Under the pieces are notes generated by a model. That model saw only the letters and a program-made list of their open reading frames with translations. It was not told the origin of the DNA and did no database searches. The position numbers were made by a program, and so were the translations under genes. Shown here piece after piece: positions 1-8,278 of a stretch of 64,000 bases of DNA (its first letter is position 1; each line of letters begins with the position of its first letter). The stretch is from DAHUYF01 sp035623985 (GTDB lineage Bacteria; Pseudomonadota; Alphaproteobacteria; ATCC43930; CGMCC-115725): assembly GCA_035623985.1 (NCBI GenBank), contig DASPSJ010000050.1, positions 12,989 to 76,988 of the forward strand, in the 5' to 3' direction.

Positions 1-2
1 GC

Positions 3-293
3 TATCTCTGCACCGGCAGCCACGATCCCGAAAGCGCGGCCTTCGACATATTCGCCTTGCCGATCCGTATCGGTTCTCAGTGCTGGCTCGCCACCGACGT
101 CTTCGTCGCGCCGGGAATAACCATAGCGGACGCGGCCGTCGTCGGCGCGCGCAGCAGCGTCTTTCGCGATCTGCCGGCGGCGATGATCTGCCATGGATCG
201 CCGGCGCAGCCGGTGCGACGGCGCGGCGTCGCCCGCGACAGCGGGGCTCCGACGCGGGATCTGACGGAGCTGCAGGCGCAGACCGGGCGCTGA
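3..293 (+). CDS. Left-handed beta-helix acetyltransferase, C-terminal part (WcaF-like)
   Basis: The gene enters from the left edge, so only its last 96 codons are visible and the start is missing. The visible protein has hexapeptide-repeat character (IRIGSQCWLATDVFVAPGI, then IADAAVVGARSSVF), typical of the left-handed beta-helix of O-acetyltransferases such as WcaF/CysE relatives. The motif order LCTGSHD then P-I-R-I-G resembles colanic-acid-type sugar acetyltransferases that use acetyl-CoA in the cytoplasm to decorate exopolysaccharide sugars. The target sugar cannot be told. The gene converges on the minus-strand gene ending at 329. Confidence 0.8.
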   Translation, partial: YLCTGSHDPESAAFDIFALPIRIGSQCWLATDVFVAPGITIADAAVVGARSSVFRDLPAAMICHGSPAQPVRRRGVARDSGAPTRDLTELQAQTGR

Positions 294-328
294 GCGGGGC
301 CATCGAGGCCGCGGCGAACGACGATCCG

Positions 329-1831
329 CTAATACCGACAGGCTTCGGGAATCCTCACGGCGGCGCACATCCTCACCTTGCCGTCGACGACCCGCGGATC
401 GAACGACGCTTCGACGTCGTATCCGGCGGCCTTGCCGCTGTCGCTCATCGGCGCGGCGCCGGTCGATATCAGGTGGCGGCTTTCATAGAGCGAGCCGGCG
501 GCGCGCACCGCCCCGCCCGCTTCCGGCGGTCGCTGCTGCAGGATGGAAAACCACCATTCCGTCCGCGGCGTCTGCGAGGCTTTCTTCAAGTCGACGCAGA
601 ACTTCGTCTCCGGCGCCGACGGCGCCACCGCCGCGGCGTCCGCCGCGTCCTCGTCCGGCACGGCGCGCGTCTTCGCATAGGACGGGTTGATGCTCGCCTG
701 AAAGACGGTCGAATAGAGCAATCTGGGCTTGGGCGAGCCGTCGATGCAGGTCGCCCTTTCCAGCCAGCCGCTCACCGCGACGCCATGGCTGCCATCCACG
801 GCGACGGCGACATGGGTGTTGCCTCTGGTGAGGTCGCCCGCGCTCCAGGCAAGGCTCGTCAGCCGCTCATCGGCCGTCAACCCGTCCCAGACGAGCTTCG
901 CGCTGACCGTCTGACGATCCGCGCAGGAGGAGTTCTCGAAATAGATCGTCTTGGGGCCGGCCGTGCCGAGGGTGACCTCCTTCGCCGGGTCGGAACGGAT
1001 GTTCGCCGACATCAGCCAGCGGGCAGGGGAAGCTTGCGGCATGCACATCGGCAGGAGCAGTTCCGTGCGCTCGCTTTTCGTATAGACGAACAGGATGTCG
1101 CGTTTCGTCGCGATGGTGGCGGCGAGCGCAAGGCACGCGCCGGCGTTGGCCGCGACGACGCTCGGCTCCAGGCGCGCCGAGAAGGCATTGTCATCGCTGC
1201 CCCGCTCCGGCTGGAGCGTCGCCACCACCGTGCCCTCCTGGGTTCGCAGGGCGAGCTCGGGCGGCGCGCCTTGCCACAGGCCGCGCCCGCTGACGGTGAA
1301 GCGGCCGCCCCCTTGGGGGACGACGAACGGCAGCGCATGACCGGTGAAGGCGAAGGACAGGGCATAAGGACGCTCCCCGGGCAAGTCCTTCGCGGCGCCA
1401 CGCAAATCCGCGCCGATGGTACGCACCCCGGAGAGGAAGAGCGCTTCATCGAGCCCGAGACATTGCCGATGACGGTCGTCCAGATCGCGCAGCCGAATGG
1501 CGGCATCGTAGATCAGCGCCGCAAGCGCCTGCGACTCCAGGCTGAAGGCGCGCAACGGCGCATCGAGCCGGTCGGCGACGACGCCGTTGAACGCGTCCAG
1601 GCGCGCCGCCAACTCGTCCGCCACGCCGCTGACCTGAGCCGCCGCCCCGTCGTCGAGCTGTGCCGCCGTCGCCCGCACTCTGCCGACGACGTCGTTCGCC
1701 AAGCGCGCCAGATTACGGCCGGTCAATGCGGTCGGAAGGTCATTGTGGAAGAATTGCGCGCGGGAGGGAAATGCGCCGCCGAGCAGCAGCGAGAACGAAA
1801 CGACGAGCAGAAACCATCTGGGCTTCATCAT
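329..1831 (-). CDS. Secreted protein of unknown function
   Basis: The product is 500 aa with a clear N-terminal signal peptide (MMKPRW then a hydrophobic stretch ending SRAQ at about residue 26). An alpha-helical, Ala/Arg/Asp-rich segment follows (about 27-125), then a mixed region with scattered Cys residues that could form disulfides in the periplasm. I do not recognise a catalytic motif. It is the last gene of a minus-strand set with the TAXI-type binding protein (gap 46 nt) and the ExeA-like AAA protein, so it may act with them at the envelope. That role is an inference from position only. Confidence 0.8.
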   Translation of the reverse strand: MMKPRWFLLVVSFSLLLGGAFPSRAQFFHNDLPTALTGRNLARLANDVVGRVRATAAQLDDGAAAQVSGVADELAARLDAFNGVVADRLDAPLRAFSLESQALAALIYDAAIRLRDLDDRHRQCLGLDEALFLSGVRTIGADLRGAAKDLPGERPYALSFAFTGHALPFVVPQGGGRFTVSGRGLWQGAPPELALRTQEGTVVATLQPERGSDDNAFSARLEPSVVAANAGACLALAATIATKRDILFVYTKSERTELLLPMCMPQASPARWLMSANIRSDPAKEVTLGTAGPKTIYFENSSCADRQTVSAKLVWDGLTADERLTSLAWSAGDLTRGNTHVAVAVDGSHGVAVSGWLERATCIDGSPKPRLLYSTVFQASINPSYAKTRAVPDEDAADAAAVAPSAPETKFCVDLKKASQTPRTEWWFSILQQRPPEAGGAVRAAGSLYESRHLISTGAAPMSDSGKAAGYDVEASFDPRVVDGKVRMCAAVRIPEACRY

Positions 1832-1877
1832 CGCGCCTGCGAAAGCCTGCGAGCGGCCGGTTGCGACACGGCCGCTT

Positions 1878-3044
1878 TCACCGCCGCGGAGGATTGTCCG
1901 CCGGTGCCGTTACGCTGGACCGACCGGGTCCGATCGCCGGAGGCTCGTTATCCTGCGCCGCATACCCCTCCGCATGTTTGCCGCGCTCTTCAAGAAACTT
2001 CGCAAAGAGATTGCGCATGTCCTTGGCATCGAGCGATGTCGCACCGGCGACGGCATTGCGCTTGAGCCAGGCCTCCGCGGGCGGAAAGCGCTTCCACCCC
2101 GGCAATTCCGCCGCGGGATTCACCTCGGCCCATTTCGGATGGTGCGGAGCACGGCGCAGCTCCGGCAGTTTCGACAAAAACGCCTCGATGAAGCGTCCGG
2201 CGTTCTGATACCGCTCGCTGCCGGGCGGCATGCTTGCGGCCAGCAGAACCATCGTCGTCGCAATGGTATCGACCGGCTTATCGGCGGGAACGAGCCGCGG
2301 ATAGTCCTCCGCCGTGAGCTGCGCCGGCACATAGGCAAGAGCGATGTCGGGGGTGAGCGGAATCGACAGGAAGTGCAGCGTCCCGCCCTCCAGCGCCTGA
2401 AAGAACGAGCTTGGCTTCGCCGCGGTGTAGGCCACCGCCGCCACTTCCCCGGCCGCCAGCCGCCTGAGCGCAGACATCTCGTTGTCCACCAGCGGATCGA
2501 CCGTGATCCGCAGCAGCGACAGCATGGAGGGGCCGGTCACCGTCGCGCCGCCGCAAAAGACCACTTTCTTGCCCGCGAGCTGTTCGACGGCGGCAATGTC
2601 GGCACGCGCCAGCAGATGCAGCTCCTGCCCGTAAAGCTTCGCCGCGTAAGTCGCCGAAGTCTCGATCCCCGGCACCAGGTTCTGGCGTTTCACGAAATCA
2701 AGCACGTCTGCCTGAACAATGGCGAAATCAAGCGTCCGCATATCCCTGAGATCGATGACGTTTTGAACGCCGCCGGTGCCGAGCAACGGGATCAGGCCGC
2801 GGCCGGCGGTCTCGTCCAGAACGCCCGCGAGGTCCTGCGCCATCTCAACCGCCGTCCCCACGCCGCCGCTCGTCATCAGCAGCAGCGGGCCCCGGCTCGC
2901 GCGCTCCGCCGGCGTCTCGGCGCGGACGGCAAAATTCGCGCCCATCGCCGAAAGAACGGCAACGATCGCGCCGGCCATGCGCAATCGCGAGAGCTTCGTT
3001 CGCATCCTCTGTCGCTTTGCGCAGGCGGGCGGGGGGGCGGTCAT
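1878..3044 (-). CDS. TAXI-family periplasmic solute-binding protein
   Basis: The product is 388 aa. A signal/anchor segment (about residues 22-42) precedes LLLMTSGGVGTAVEMAQDLAG, which fits the TRAP-associated extracytoplasmic immunogenic (TAXI) family of solute receptors, as do ALLVQADV-like (FAIVQADVLDF) and late binding-domain segments. No TRAP membrane subunits (the usual DctM fusion) lie nearby, so the partner is unknown and the protein may be an orphan sensor or receptor. Its ATG overlaps the stop of the upstream AAA gene as ATGA, which indicates translational coupling. The C-terminal tail is long, Pro/Asn-rich and probably disordered. Confidence 0.75.
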   Translation of the reverse strand: MTAPPPACAKRQRMRTKLSRLRMAGAIVAVLSAMGANFAVRAETPAERASRGPLLLMTSGGVGTAVEMAQDLAGVLDETAGRGLIPLLGTGGVQNVIDLRDMRTLDFAIVQADVLDFVKRQNLVPGIETSATYAAKLYGQELHLLARADIAAVEQLAGKKVVFCGGATVTGPSMLSLLRITVDPLVDNEMSALRRLAAGEVAAVAYTAAKPSSFFQALEGGTLHFLSIPLTPDIALAYVPAQLTAEDYPRLVPADKPVDTIATTMVLLAASMPPGSERYQNAGRFIEAFLSKLPELRRAPHHPKWAEVNPAAELPGWKRFPPAEAWLKRNAVAGATSLDAKDMRNLFAKFLEERGKHAEGYAAQDNEPPAIGPGRSSVTAPADNPPRR

Positions 3045-4918
3045 GAGGGAAAGGCCGCTTCCAGGCGCTCAAGCAGCCGAGATGCTTCGCGGCTGCCGGC
3101 ATCGGCGGCCCGTTTGTACCACCCCGCCGCCTTCCGCGGATCGGGTGCGAAGCCGATGACCGGGAGCTGATGCAGAACCAGCGGGTCATAGGTCTTGCCG
3201 ATGCCGCATGCGCCGGCCGCATCGCCGCGGGCGACGGCGCGCTCGAAGAATTGTCGGGCGCCCACGATGTCGCCGGCCGCGAGCATCTGTTCGCCGCGAT
3301 TGACCAGGATGGCGCTATCGACCGTAGCCGCTCCGAGCGGCGGCGAAACCGCTGGCGCCGGCGTCGCTCGGCCGTCCTTCGGCGGATTGCCGGCCTCGCT
3401 CGTTGGCAGAGCCGCCACTGACTTGGCGCCGGCGCCGGCGCCTGCCGCGCCCGCGGAAGCCGCGGGCTCGGCGGGCGTGCCCGCCGCCGGCTCGAGGGCG
3501 GCCAAGGCCTGCGTCGCCGCGTCATGCTGCGCGGAAGCCTCGCCAGCCCCGGCGGCCATGGCTGGCACTTGCCGGGGCTCGCTTGGAACGGTTGCGGGCG
3601 AGGTCCTCGCGTCGATATGCGGGATCGCGGGCGTCTCCGCAGGCACGGCGCCGGCCGGTGTCGGCGGCGCCAGAGCGATGCGGGTCTCGGCGGTCGTGCC
3701 GCCTGGCTCGGGAGGGGCCTGGTCGGACTCGTGAGCCATCGGCACGGTTCGCGCGCGTTGCGCGCCGCCCATGACCGTTTTCCACCGGTCGAGACCGTCA
3801 GGGTTCGAGAAATAGAGGGTCAACTGACGGACGCCAATGGCGATGCCAAGGATGACGACGACACTGGCGACCGCCTGCACGGCCGCTATCAACGGCCGCG
3901 ACCGCCGCGCCCTGGTGCGATTGATCTCCTTTGGCGGGAGGCGCGCTGCGACCGCCGCGGCCGAGTCGATCGAGGGCGATGCAGCGGCCACCGACCCCGC
4001 TCGCCGTTCCGGCGCCGGCTCGACGCGCGGCGGCGGAAGATCGCTTCGGCGCGGCGGCGGCGCCGGGGTGCTTGCCTCGACGCGCCGGGAAGAAGACGAT
4101 CGCAGCGCCAGCCCCAGATCGATTTCGGTGTCGCCGCCCGCATCCTCGCGAATGCCGCGGATGCGCAGGCCTGCCAGGAGCGCGGGATTGATCCCGCGCG
4201 TCGCGTCGAGGATGGAATGCGCCAATTTGTTCACGACGACGGGATCGCCGCCGGCGCGAGCGGCGATGAGCTGGATGACTTCCGGCGTGAACACGTCGCG
4301 GTGCGGGCCGCTGAATCTCTCGGTCTGAAAGCGAATGAAGGCCGCGACCTCGTCGGCCGCCAGCTCGCGAAAGCGGCGGTGCAGGCGCAGCGCCGCCTTC
4401 ACCGAGGCTCGCGTGGAATCCTCGAGACGCTGGGCCAGCGTCTCGGCGGCGACGAGCATGATCGGCGCTCCGGAGGCCGGACCCGCCGTGCGCGCGAGGT
4501 CTTCGAGCACGTCATCGCCAAGCCGCTCCGCGTGGTCGAGCAGCACGGCATAGAGCACGCCCTTGCGCGGACGCATCATCGTCGCGAGCAGGGTCCATTG
4601 CTGATGCGCATCGCCGGGCGGCAGCCTGATCCCGAACGCCGAGGCATAAGTCCGGACGATCGCCTCGAAGCCCAAGCCGGGATGGCACTCGATCAAAGTC
4701 GCATGGCACGAGAGCGTCGCCTCGTTCAACGCGCGGGCCAGGCGCGGCCCGCTCGGCGGAGGCGTGCCGCTTACCAGTACAAATCCCCCGCCTTCCGCCA
4801 AAGTCGCGCGGATCTCGCCGGCGATCTGCGCGTAGTGCGCTTCCGTGTCGAACATGACGAAGTCCGTCGCGACTTGGCCGAAAGCGCCGTTGCCGGAGGA
4901 GGAGGCCTGCTCAGTCAC
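3041..4918 (-). CDS. ExeA-like AAA protein with degenerate nucleotide site, membrane anchor and TPR/Sel1 tail
   Basis: The product is 625 aa. Residues 1-250 look like the AAA domain of ExeA/GspA-type proteins (FGIRLPPGD, RHRFREL-like ending, AGGDPVVVNKLAHSILDA). The Walker A region (51-58, GTPPPSGP) lacks the GK[ST] triplet, and the Walker B region (LLDHAERL, 126-133) has His for the usual Glu. A basic/Pro linker follows, then one membrane helix (about 344-363), a long Ala/Pro periplasmic linker, and a Sel1/TPR-like module (about 540-620, with GARQFFERAVARGDA and KAAGWYKRAADAGSREA). By family it would couple cytoplasmic and periplasmic events at the envelope; ATP binding is doubtful. It heads a three-gene operon. 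Confidence 0.75.
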   Translation of the reverse strand: MTEQASSSGNGAFGQVATDFVMFDTEAHYAQIAGEIRATLAEGGGFVLVSGTPPPSGPRLARALNEATLSCHATLIECHPGLGFEAIVRTYASAFGIRLPPGDAHQQWTLLATMMRPRKGVLYAVLLDHAERLGDDVLEDLARTAGPASGAPIMLVAAETLAQRLEDSTRASVKAALRLHRRFRELAADEVAAFIRFQTERFSGPHRDVFTPEVIQLIAARAGGDPVVVNKLAHSILDATRGINPALLAGLRIRGIREDAGGDTEIDLGLALRSSSSRRVEASTPAPPPRRSDLPPPRVEPAPERRAGSVAAASPSIDSAAAVAARLPPKEINRTRARRSRPLIAAVQAVASVVVILGIAIGVRQLTLYFSNPDGLDRWKTVMGGAQRARTVPMAHESDQAPPEPGGTTAETRIALAPPTPAGAVPAETPAIPHIDARTSPATVPSEPRQVPAMAAGAGEASAQHDAATQALAALEPAAGTPAEPAASAGAAGAGAGAKSVAALPTSEAGNPPKDGRATPAPAVSPPLGAATVDSAILVNRGEQMLAAGDIVGARQFFERAVARGDAAGACGIGKTYDPLVLHQLPVIGFAPDPRKAAGWYKRAADAGSREASRLLERLEAAFPS

Positions 4919-5505
4919 GATCGTCTGGCCGTGTTGGTGTCGGGCTCTCGAAATCGAGAAAGGTGTCGCGCGTATGCCTGACCCATCATGCCCCGCGCCG
5001 TCCGGGAAGAACTTTTCAAATTCGATGCTGGAGCGACCTTAAACGCGGCGCGCCGTCCTGGCAACTCGCACATCGCCGCATCATCGCCCGCGCGGCATCC
5101 TCTGCGAAAGAAAGCCGTCAATTCCGAGTCGGTCACACCTGTGGCGAAAGGTCCGGCGAGTCGCATCGTGCGTGACGACTCGATCGTCGCCCCGCAGGCG
5201 GCGACTCGCGCCCGACATGCCGCGATCCGGCGTCGGGCAATGCACCCGATGCGGAAAATCGCCGCACGGATATCGGACGAGACTCCGCGGGTCCGGCGGG
5301 CCGATCCGCGCGGCGCCGGCACGGGACGCGTCGTTGCGCGGCCGAAGCGGGCGAGTCCGGCCGCGGATTTCCCGGCCGGCTCGCGCGGCGCCGCGTTCCT
5401 CGGCGGATCGACTCGCCTCCGGTGCGTCCGCATGACGAGTCGAACTTGCAATGTGCAATCCTCTTGTCTCAAGCTCCGGCGTGCGTCGCGTAAGGAGATG
5501 GCGCC
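4919..5505. other. Intergenic stretch without a supported gene
   Basis: This 587-nt GC-rich stretch lies between the divergent AAA gene and the small membrane gene at 5506. Reading frames on both strands are open, but their translations are Arg/Ala/Pro-rich low-complexity typical of antisense GC shadows and have no good ribosome site. It must hold the promoters of both neighbours; I could not pick a convincing -35/-10 pair. Confidence 0.5.
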
Positions 5506-5658
5506 ATGTTAACGTTGCTGAGGGTTTACCTGTATGTCGGAATGTTCCTGTGCTTCACATTCGCGCTCGCCATTGGCGAACTGACGCTCGCTCCTGACGA
5601 TGCTCTCTTCTCCCATCTATCCGCGCTTATCGGATGGTTGCCGGCACCGCCGTCGTGA
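5506..5658 (+). CDS. Small single-span membrane protein (50 aa)
   Basis: An ATG at 5506 is preceded by AAGGAG (5492-5497) at ideal spacing, which is the main reason to call this gene. The 50-aa product has one hydrophobic helix (about residues 4-26, LLRVYLYVGMFLCFTFALAI) and a short polar tail ending WLPAPPS. The function is unknown. It could be a small membrane-associated regulator or stress peptide. Confidence 0.6.
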   Translation: MLTLLRVYLYVGMFLCFTFALAIGELTLAPDDALFSHLSALIGWLPAPPS

Positions 5659-5769
5659 GCGGCGGAACAACCGGCGCTCGCGGCATGCGGCGATGACATC
5701 CGAATTCGCCGAGGGACCCCGTCGCGAGACGGCGATTTCGGCCGTGGAAAGCAGAGCCGCCGCTGGAGC

Positions 5770-6009
5770 ATGAGCCAGTCCAACGCCCGACAAAAAAGTC
5801 GATTTCGGCCGCCGCAGGATGCCCGTTCCCTCGCTCGCCTCCTGATCGACCGCTTCGGCGAGAGGGCCGCCTCTTATGCCGTGCATCAGTCGTTGAAAGC
5901 GCTCTCGCGCGGCGACCAGCGGGAGGCCGCCCGCTGGCGCTGGATCGCGGAGGTCACGCGTGACACGCTTCGATTTGACCTGGACGACGCGTTCGACCGG
6001 ACGCCGTGA
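5770..6009 (+). CDS. Small conserved-looking hypothetical protein (79 aa)
   Basis: The 79-aa soluble, Arg-rich product carries an amphipathic pattern (ARSLARLLIDRFGERAASYA, then REAARWRWIAEVTRDTL) seen in small alphaproteobacterial hypothetical proteins. Its reading frame has normal coding composition rather than the Pro/Arg shadow pattern around it. The ribosome site (GCTGGAG just upstream) is modest. No function is assigned. Confidence 0.6.
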   Translation: MSQSNARQKSRFRPPQDARSLARLLIDRFGERAASYAVHQSLKALSRGDQREAARWRWIAEVTRDTLRFDLDDAFDRTP

Positions 6010-6293
6010 CCGATGATCGCGATGTCCGTCAAAGCACCAACGCCGCCGCCCGCCCTTGAGGCTTGCCGCATCGCCACAAGGTCCCCAGCGCCGACGCTCC
6101 GCATCGCGGCACCCGCCGGCCTCCGGGATGCCGCTTCGCCGCGGCGGCGGCATTCCATCCACCCGCCGAGCAAAAGCGATTGCCGGCGGATCGCACAAGC
6201 GGCAAAACCGGCACGCTCTGGAAACGACCGTCCGCCCCGACGAGCGACCGATGCGCGGGGCCTCGAAAGGCCGGCAGGACGCTGTCGAGCCGG
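6010..6293. other. Intergenic stretch without a supported gene
   Basis: This stretch lies between the converging small genes ending at 6009 and 6294. Several frames are open on both strands, but the translations are low-complexity and lack ribosome sites. I see no clear regulatory site or terminator. Confidence 0.4.
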
Positions 6294-6509
6294 CTACCGC
6301 GCCGAGTTGATGACGTCGACGGACCGTATCGTATCGACAGCCGATCTCGCGCCCGCGTTCTCGCGGCCCTGCTTGGCATTGAGGCATCTCTGGTATGCCG
6401 GCGTGCCCGGGACAAGCCCCCATTCTTCGCATGACTGGACGAGCGGGCCGGGGCCTGCGGCACAGGCAGACAAGAGCCAAAGACATCCCAAAAACGCCGC
6501 GCCTCGCAT
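6294..6509 (-). CDS. Small lipoprotein (71 aa)
   Basis: The product is 71 aa. A short signal (MRGAAFLGCLWLLSAC) ends in a lipobox-like LLSAC, so Cys16 is the probable lipidation site. The mature part holds C-E-E-W-G-L-V-P-G-T-P-A-Y-Q-R-C, a C-x-x-[YW]-G-x-x-P-G-T-x-x-[YF]-x-x-C pattern that I recall from many small alphaproteobacterial lipoproteins. The function is unknown. Confidence 0.75.
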   Translation of the reverse strand: MRGAAFLGCLWLLSACAAGPGPLVQSCEEWGLVPGTPAYQRCLNAKQGRENAGARSAVDTIRSVDVINSAR

Positions 6510-6621
6510 TGACGCTTCCCTCCTGCCGCCTGGGCAGCAGTGTCACCGGTGTTCCCGGCGCTGGCAAGCAGTCTGTTTCGCGTTCGGCGGCGTCGGCCCC
6601 GCCCCGCCCGGGCGCCGTGGG

Positions 6622-6789
6622 CTATTTGGTCGATTTCTTCAATCGGTTGTCGATGGCGGTCGCCAGTTCCTCGCAGTAAGTCGCCATCGCGAGCAGATGA
6701 CGGCGGACGCCGAGATCCGTCGCCTTCTCCGCTTGCCGCCGATAGTCAATCGCCATGCTGCGCAATATCCGAGCGTCTTCCGGTTGCAT
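6622..6789 (-). CDS. Small alpha-helical hypothetical protein (55 aa)
   Basis: The reading frame runs from ATG (6789-6787) to TAG (6624-6622) and was found by direct translation. The product begins MQPEDARILRSMAID and contains RRQAEKATD and RRHLLAMATYCEELA. It looks like a single amphipathic helical hairpin of the kind common in alphaproteobacteria, in which [AR]xAEKxxDxxxRxxLLxxA recurs. The ribosome site is weak. The function is unknown. Confidence 0.7.
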   Translation of the reverse strand: MQPEDARILRSMAIDYRRQAEKATDLGVRRHLLAMATYCEELATAIDNRLKKSTK

Positions 6790-7102
6790 TTCTTAAAGGC
6801 CCGACGACTGTATTCATGGCCGGACCCTAGTCGCCAAAAGTTTCTGACCTGTTACGCAGGAGATCGGACTGACAATCCCAAATACTATGGTTAATTTTTA
6901 TGCTAGTATTTCAATGATCGGTGGAATTCGCGGCTTCGATTCAAAGGATGTCGGATCAGATGGGGGATGCTTTCGAGCGACGAGAGAGAAAAACGGGTAA
7001 TTGTCGGCCGGACCGCCCGCGGCCGGGAGCGATTGCCGCAAATCTCTCGCCGGCTTGGCAGCGCAATGCCGCGCCAGCGTGCGCTTAACCGGGGGACGCG
7101 TC
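6790..7102. other. Divergent regulatory region
   Basis: This 313-nt region lies between the divergent genes starting at 6789 (minus) and 7103 (plus). Its left part (about 6870-6925) is much richer in A/T than the surroundings (ACTATGGTTAATTTTTATG) and is the likely promoter zone. No gene is supported. Confidence 0.4.
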
Positions 7103-7618
7103 ATGGATTTACCTTGGGCAATCGTTCTGGGTTCGTTCGCGTTCGCCGCTGCGGCCGTGGTCGCCGCCGACCACTTCGCCGCAACGCATCGGCAGGGAGC
7201 CGCCGATCAGAACCGATATGCGATGGTGGAAGCGCCGGGCGGCGCAGGCGTCTGGCGCCTGGACCAACGGACCGGACAGGTTTCGCTCTGCACGTTGCGC
7301 GACAAGGGCATGGCCTGCGTCCACGTGGCGCAGGAAGTCGACGCCGTGGGCGCGTTCCTTGCCACCTCGGGAGGCTCGTCCGCCGGTTCGGTCACCTATG
7401 AATTGCCGCACGAGCCGACCGCAAGCGGCTTGGCAAGTGCGGGTTCAAACGCACCGGAAAACGCGAGCCCGAGCGCAGCCGCCAATCCGGCCCCGGCCAT
7501 GCCGGGAAATGCGAGAAACGAAGCCGTGCAAAACATGCCGCAGGGCGCGCCGACCGTCTTCCGCGGTGGCACCGCTCCGCCACCCGACCCGACGCCTCAG
7601 GCGCTTCGCCTGCGGTGA
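7103..7618 (+). CDS. Membrane-anchored hypothetical protein
   Basis: The 171-aa product starts at MDLPWAIVLG (ATG 7103 with GGGGGA upstream), chosen over an in-frame upstream codon because the hydrophobic helix then sits at residues 4-22. The next part, RYAMVEAPGG then VWRLDQRTGQVSLC, is a small beta domain (a 'WRLDxxTGxxSxC' pattern) that I recall from alphaproteobacterial envelope proteins. The C-terminal half is Ala/Pro/Asn-rich and probably disordered. The function is unknown. Confidence 0.7.
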   Translation: MDLPWAIVLGSFAFAAAAVVAADHFAATHRQGAADQNRYAMVEAPGGAGVWRLDQRTGQVSLCTLRDKGMACVHVAQEVDAVGAFLATSGGSSAGSVTYELPHEPTASGLASAGSNAPENASPSAAANPAPAMPGNARNEAVQNMPQGAPTVFRGGTAPPPDPTPQALRLR

Positions 7619-7692
7619 AGAAATCCGGCGTCGACGCGACGAGGCACCCTGACCTTCGAGGCTCTCGGGCCGAATCGCCCGGCCCTTCCGTT

Positions 7693-8064
7693 TCAGATCT
7701 TGCAGCCGGCCTTCAGCGCCTCGAATACGCCGAGAGCGGCCGGCTCCGCTTTGCTCTTCGGGTTGGCCTCGAGGTACGTCACGTATGCAGCGGCGACCTT
7801 GGGCTGCGTGACCTTGTTGTCGACAAGGCATCGAGCAATCTTGGCGACCGCATCATTCAACGGGCCGGCCTGGAGCGATCCTGAACTCTGCAATTCCGTG
7901 AGCATATCAATTGCGCCGACCGCATAGCCCAACTGGTAAGCAGGCTTCAACTTCATGTAATGCTCGCCGGTCATATAATCGGCGAGGGCGGATCCCACCG
8001 GGGCCAAGATCGCGGCGACGATCAAGACAGCAAGGACGAAAGCGGCTCTCCGACTAAGGACCAT
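7693..8064 (-). CDS. Secreted protein resembling the Rap1a/Tai immunity-type fold
   Basis: The 123-aa form starts at MVLSRRAAF (ATG 8064, GGGAGC upstream). It has a signal peptide ending at about ALA-D, then a helical domain with YQLGYAVGAIDML, a central Cys (ARCLVDNK), AAAYVTYLEANPKSKAEPA and a terminal Cys (AGCKI). The order (helix, Cys, 'YLExNP', 'A..V..AL....C') resembles Rap1a/Tai-family periplasmic proteins, some of which are T6SS amidase immunity proteins, but many family members have other or unknown roles. No T6SS gene is in the window. Confidence 0.6.
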   Translation of the reverse strand: MVLSRRAAFVLAVLIVAAILAPVGSALADYMTGEHYMKLKPAYQLGYAVGAIDMLTELQSSGSLQAGPLNDAVAKIARCLVDNKVTQPKVAAAYVTYLEANPKSKAEPAALGVFEALKAGCKI

Positions 8065-8278
8065 AGCAAGTTGCTCCCAGGGGCTTCGTTGCATCCATGA
8101 TGAACAGGCGCGCGAACGGTTGCAAGAACGTTATGGCCTGAGGCGGCGCGTTCGCGCCAAGCGCGGCGACGTATGATCTCCCGGGATGATCGCCCGCCGC
8201 GCCGTCCGCGCCGCAAGGAGCGCGCGTAGCGCGAACGAGCGTTGCCGGACGGTCCGCGGCTTTCTCGCTCTCGCGCGC

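Noticed and set aside
80..2065. Long plus-strand open frame (661 codons)
   Set aside because: It overlaps the antisense of two minus-strand genes that have signal peptides and recognisable family sequence; its translation is Arg/Ala-rich low complexity.
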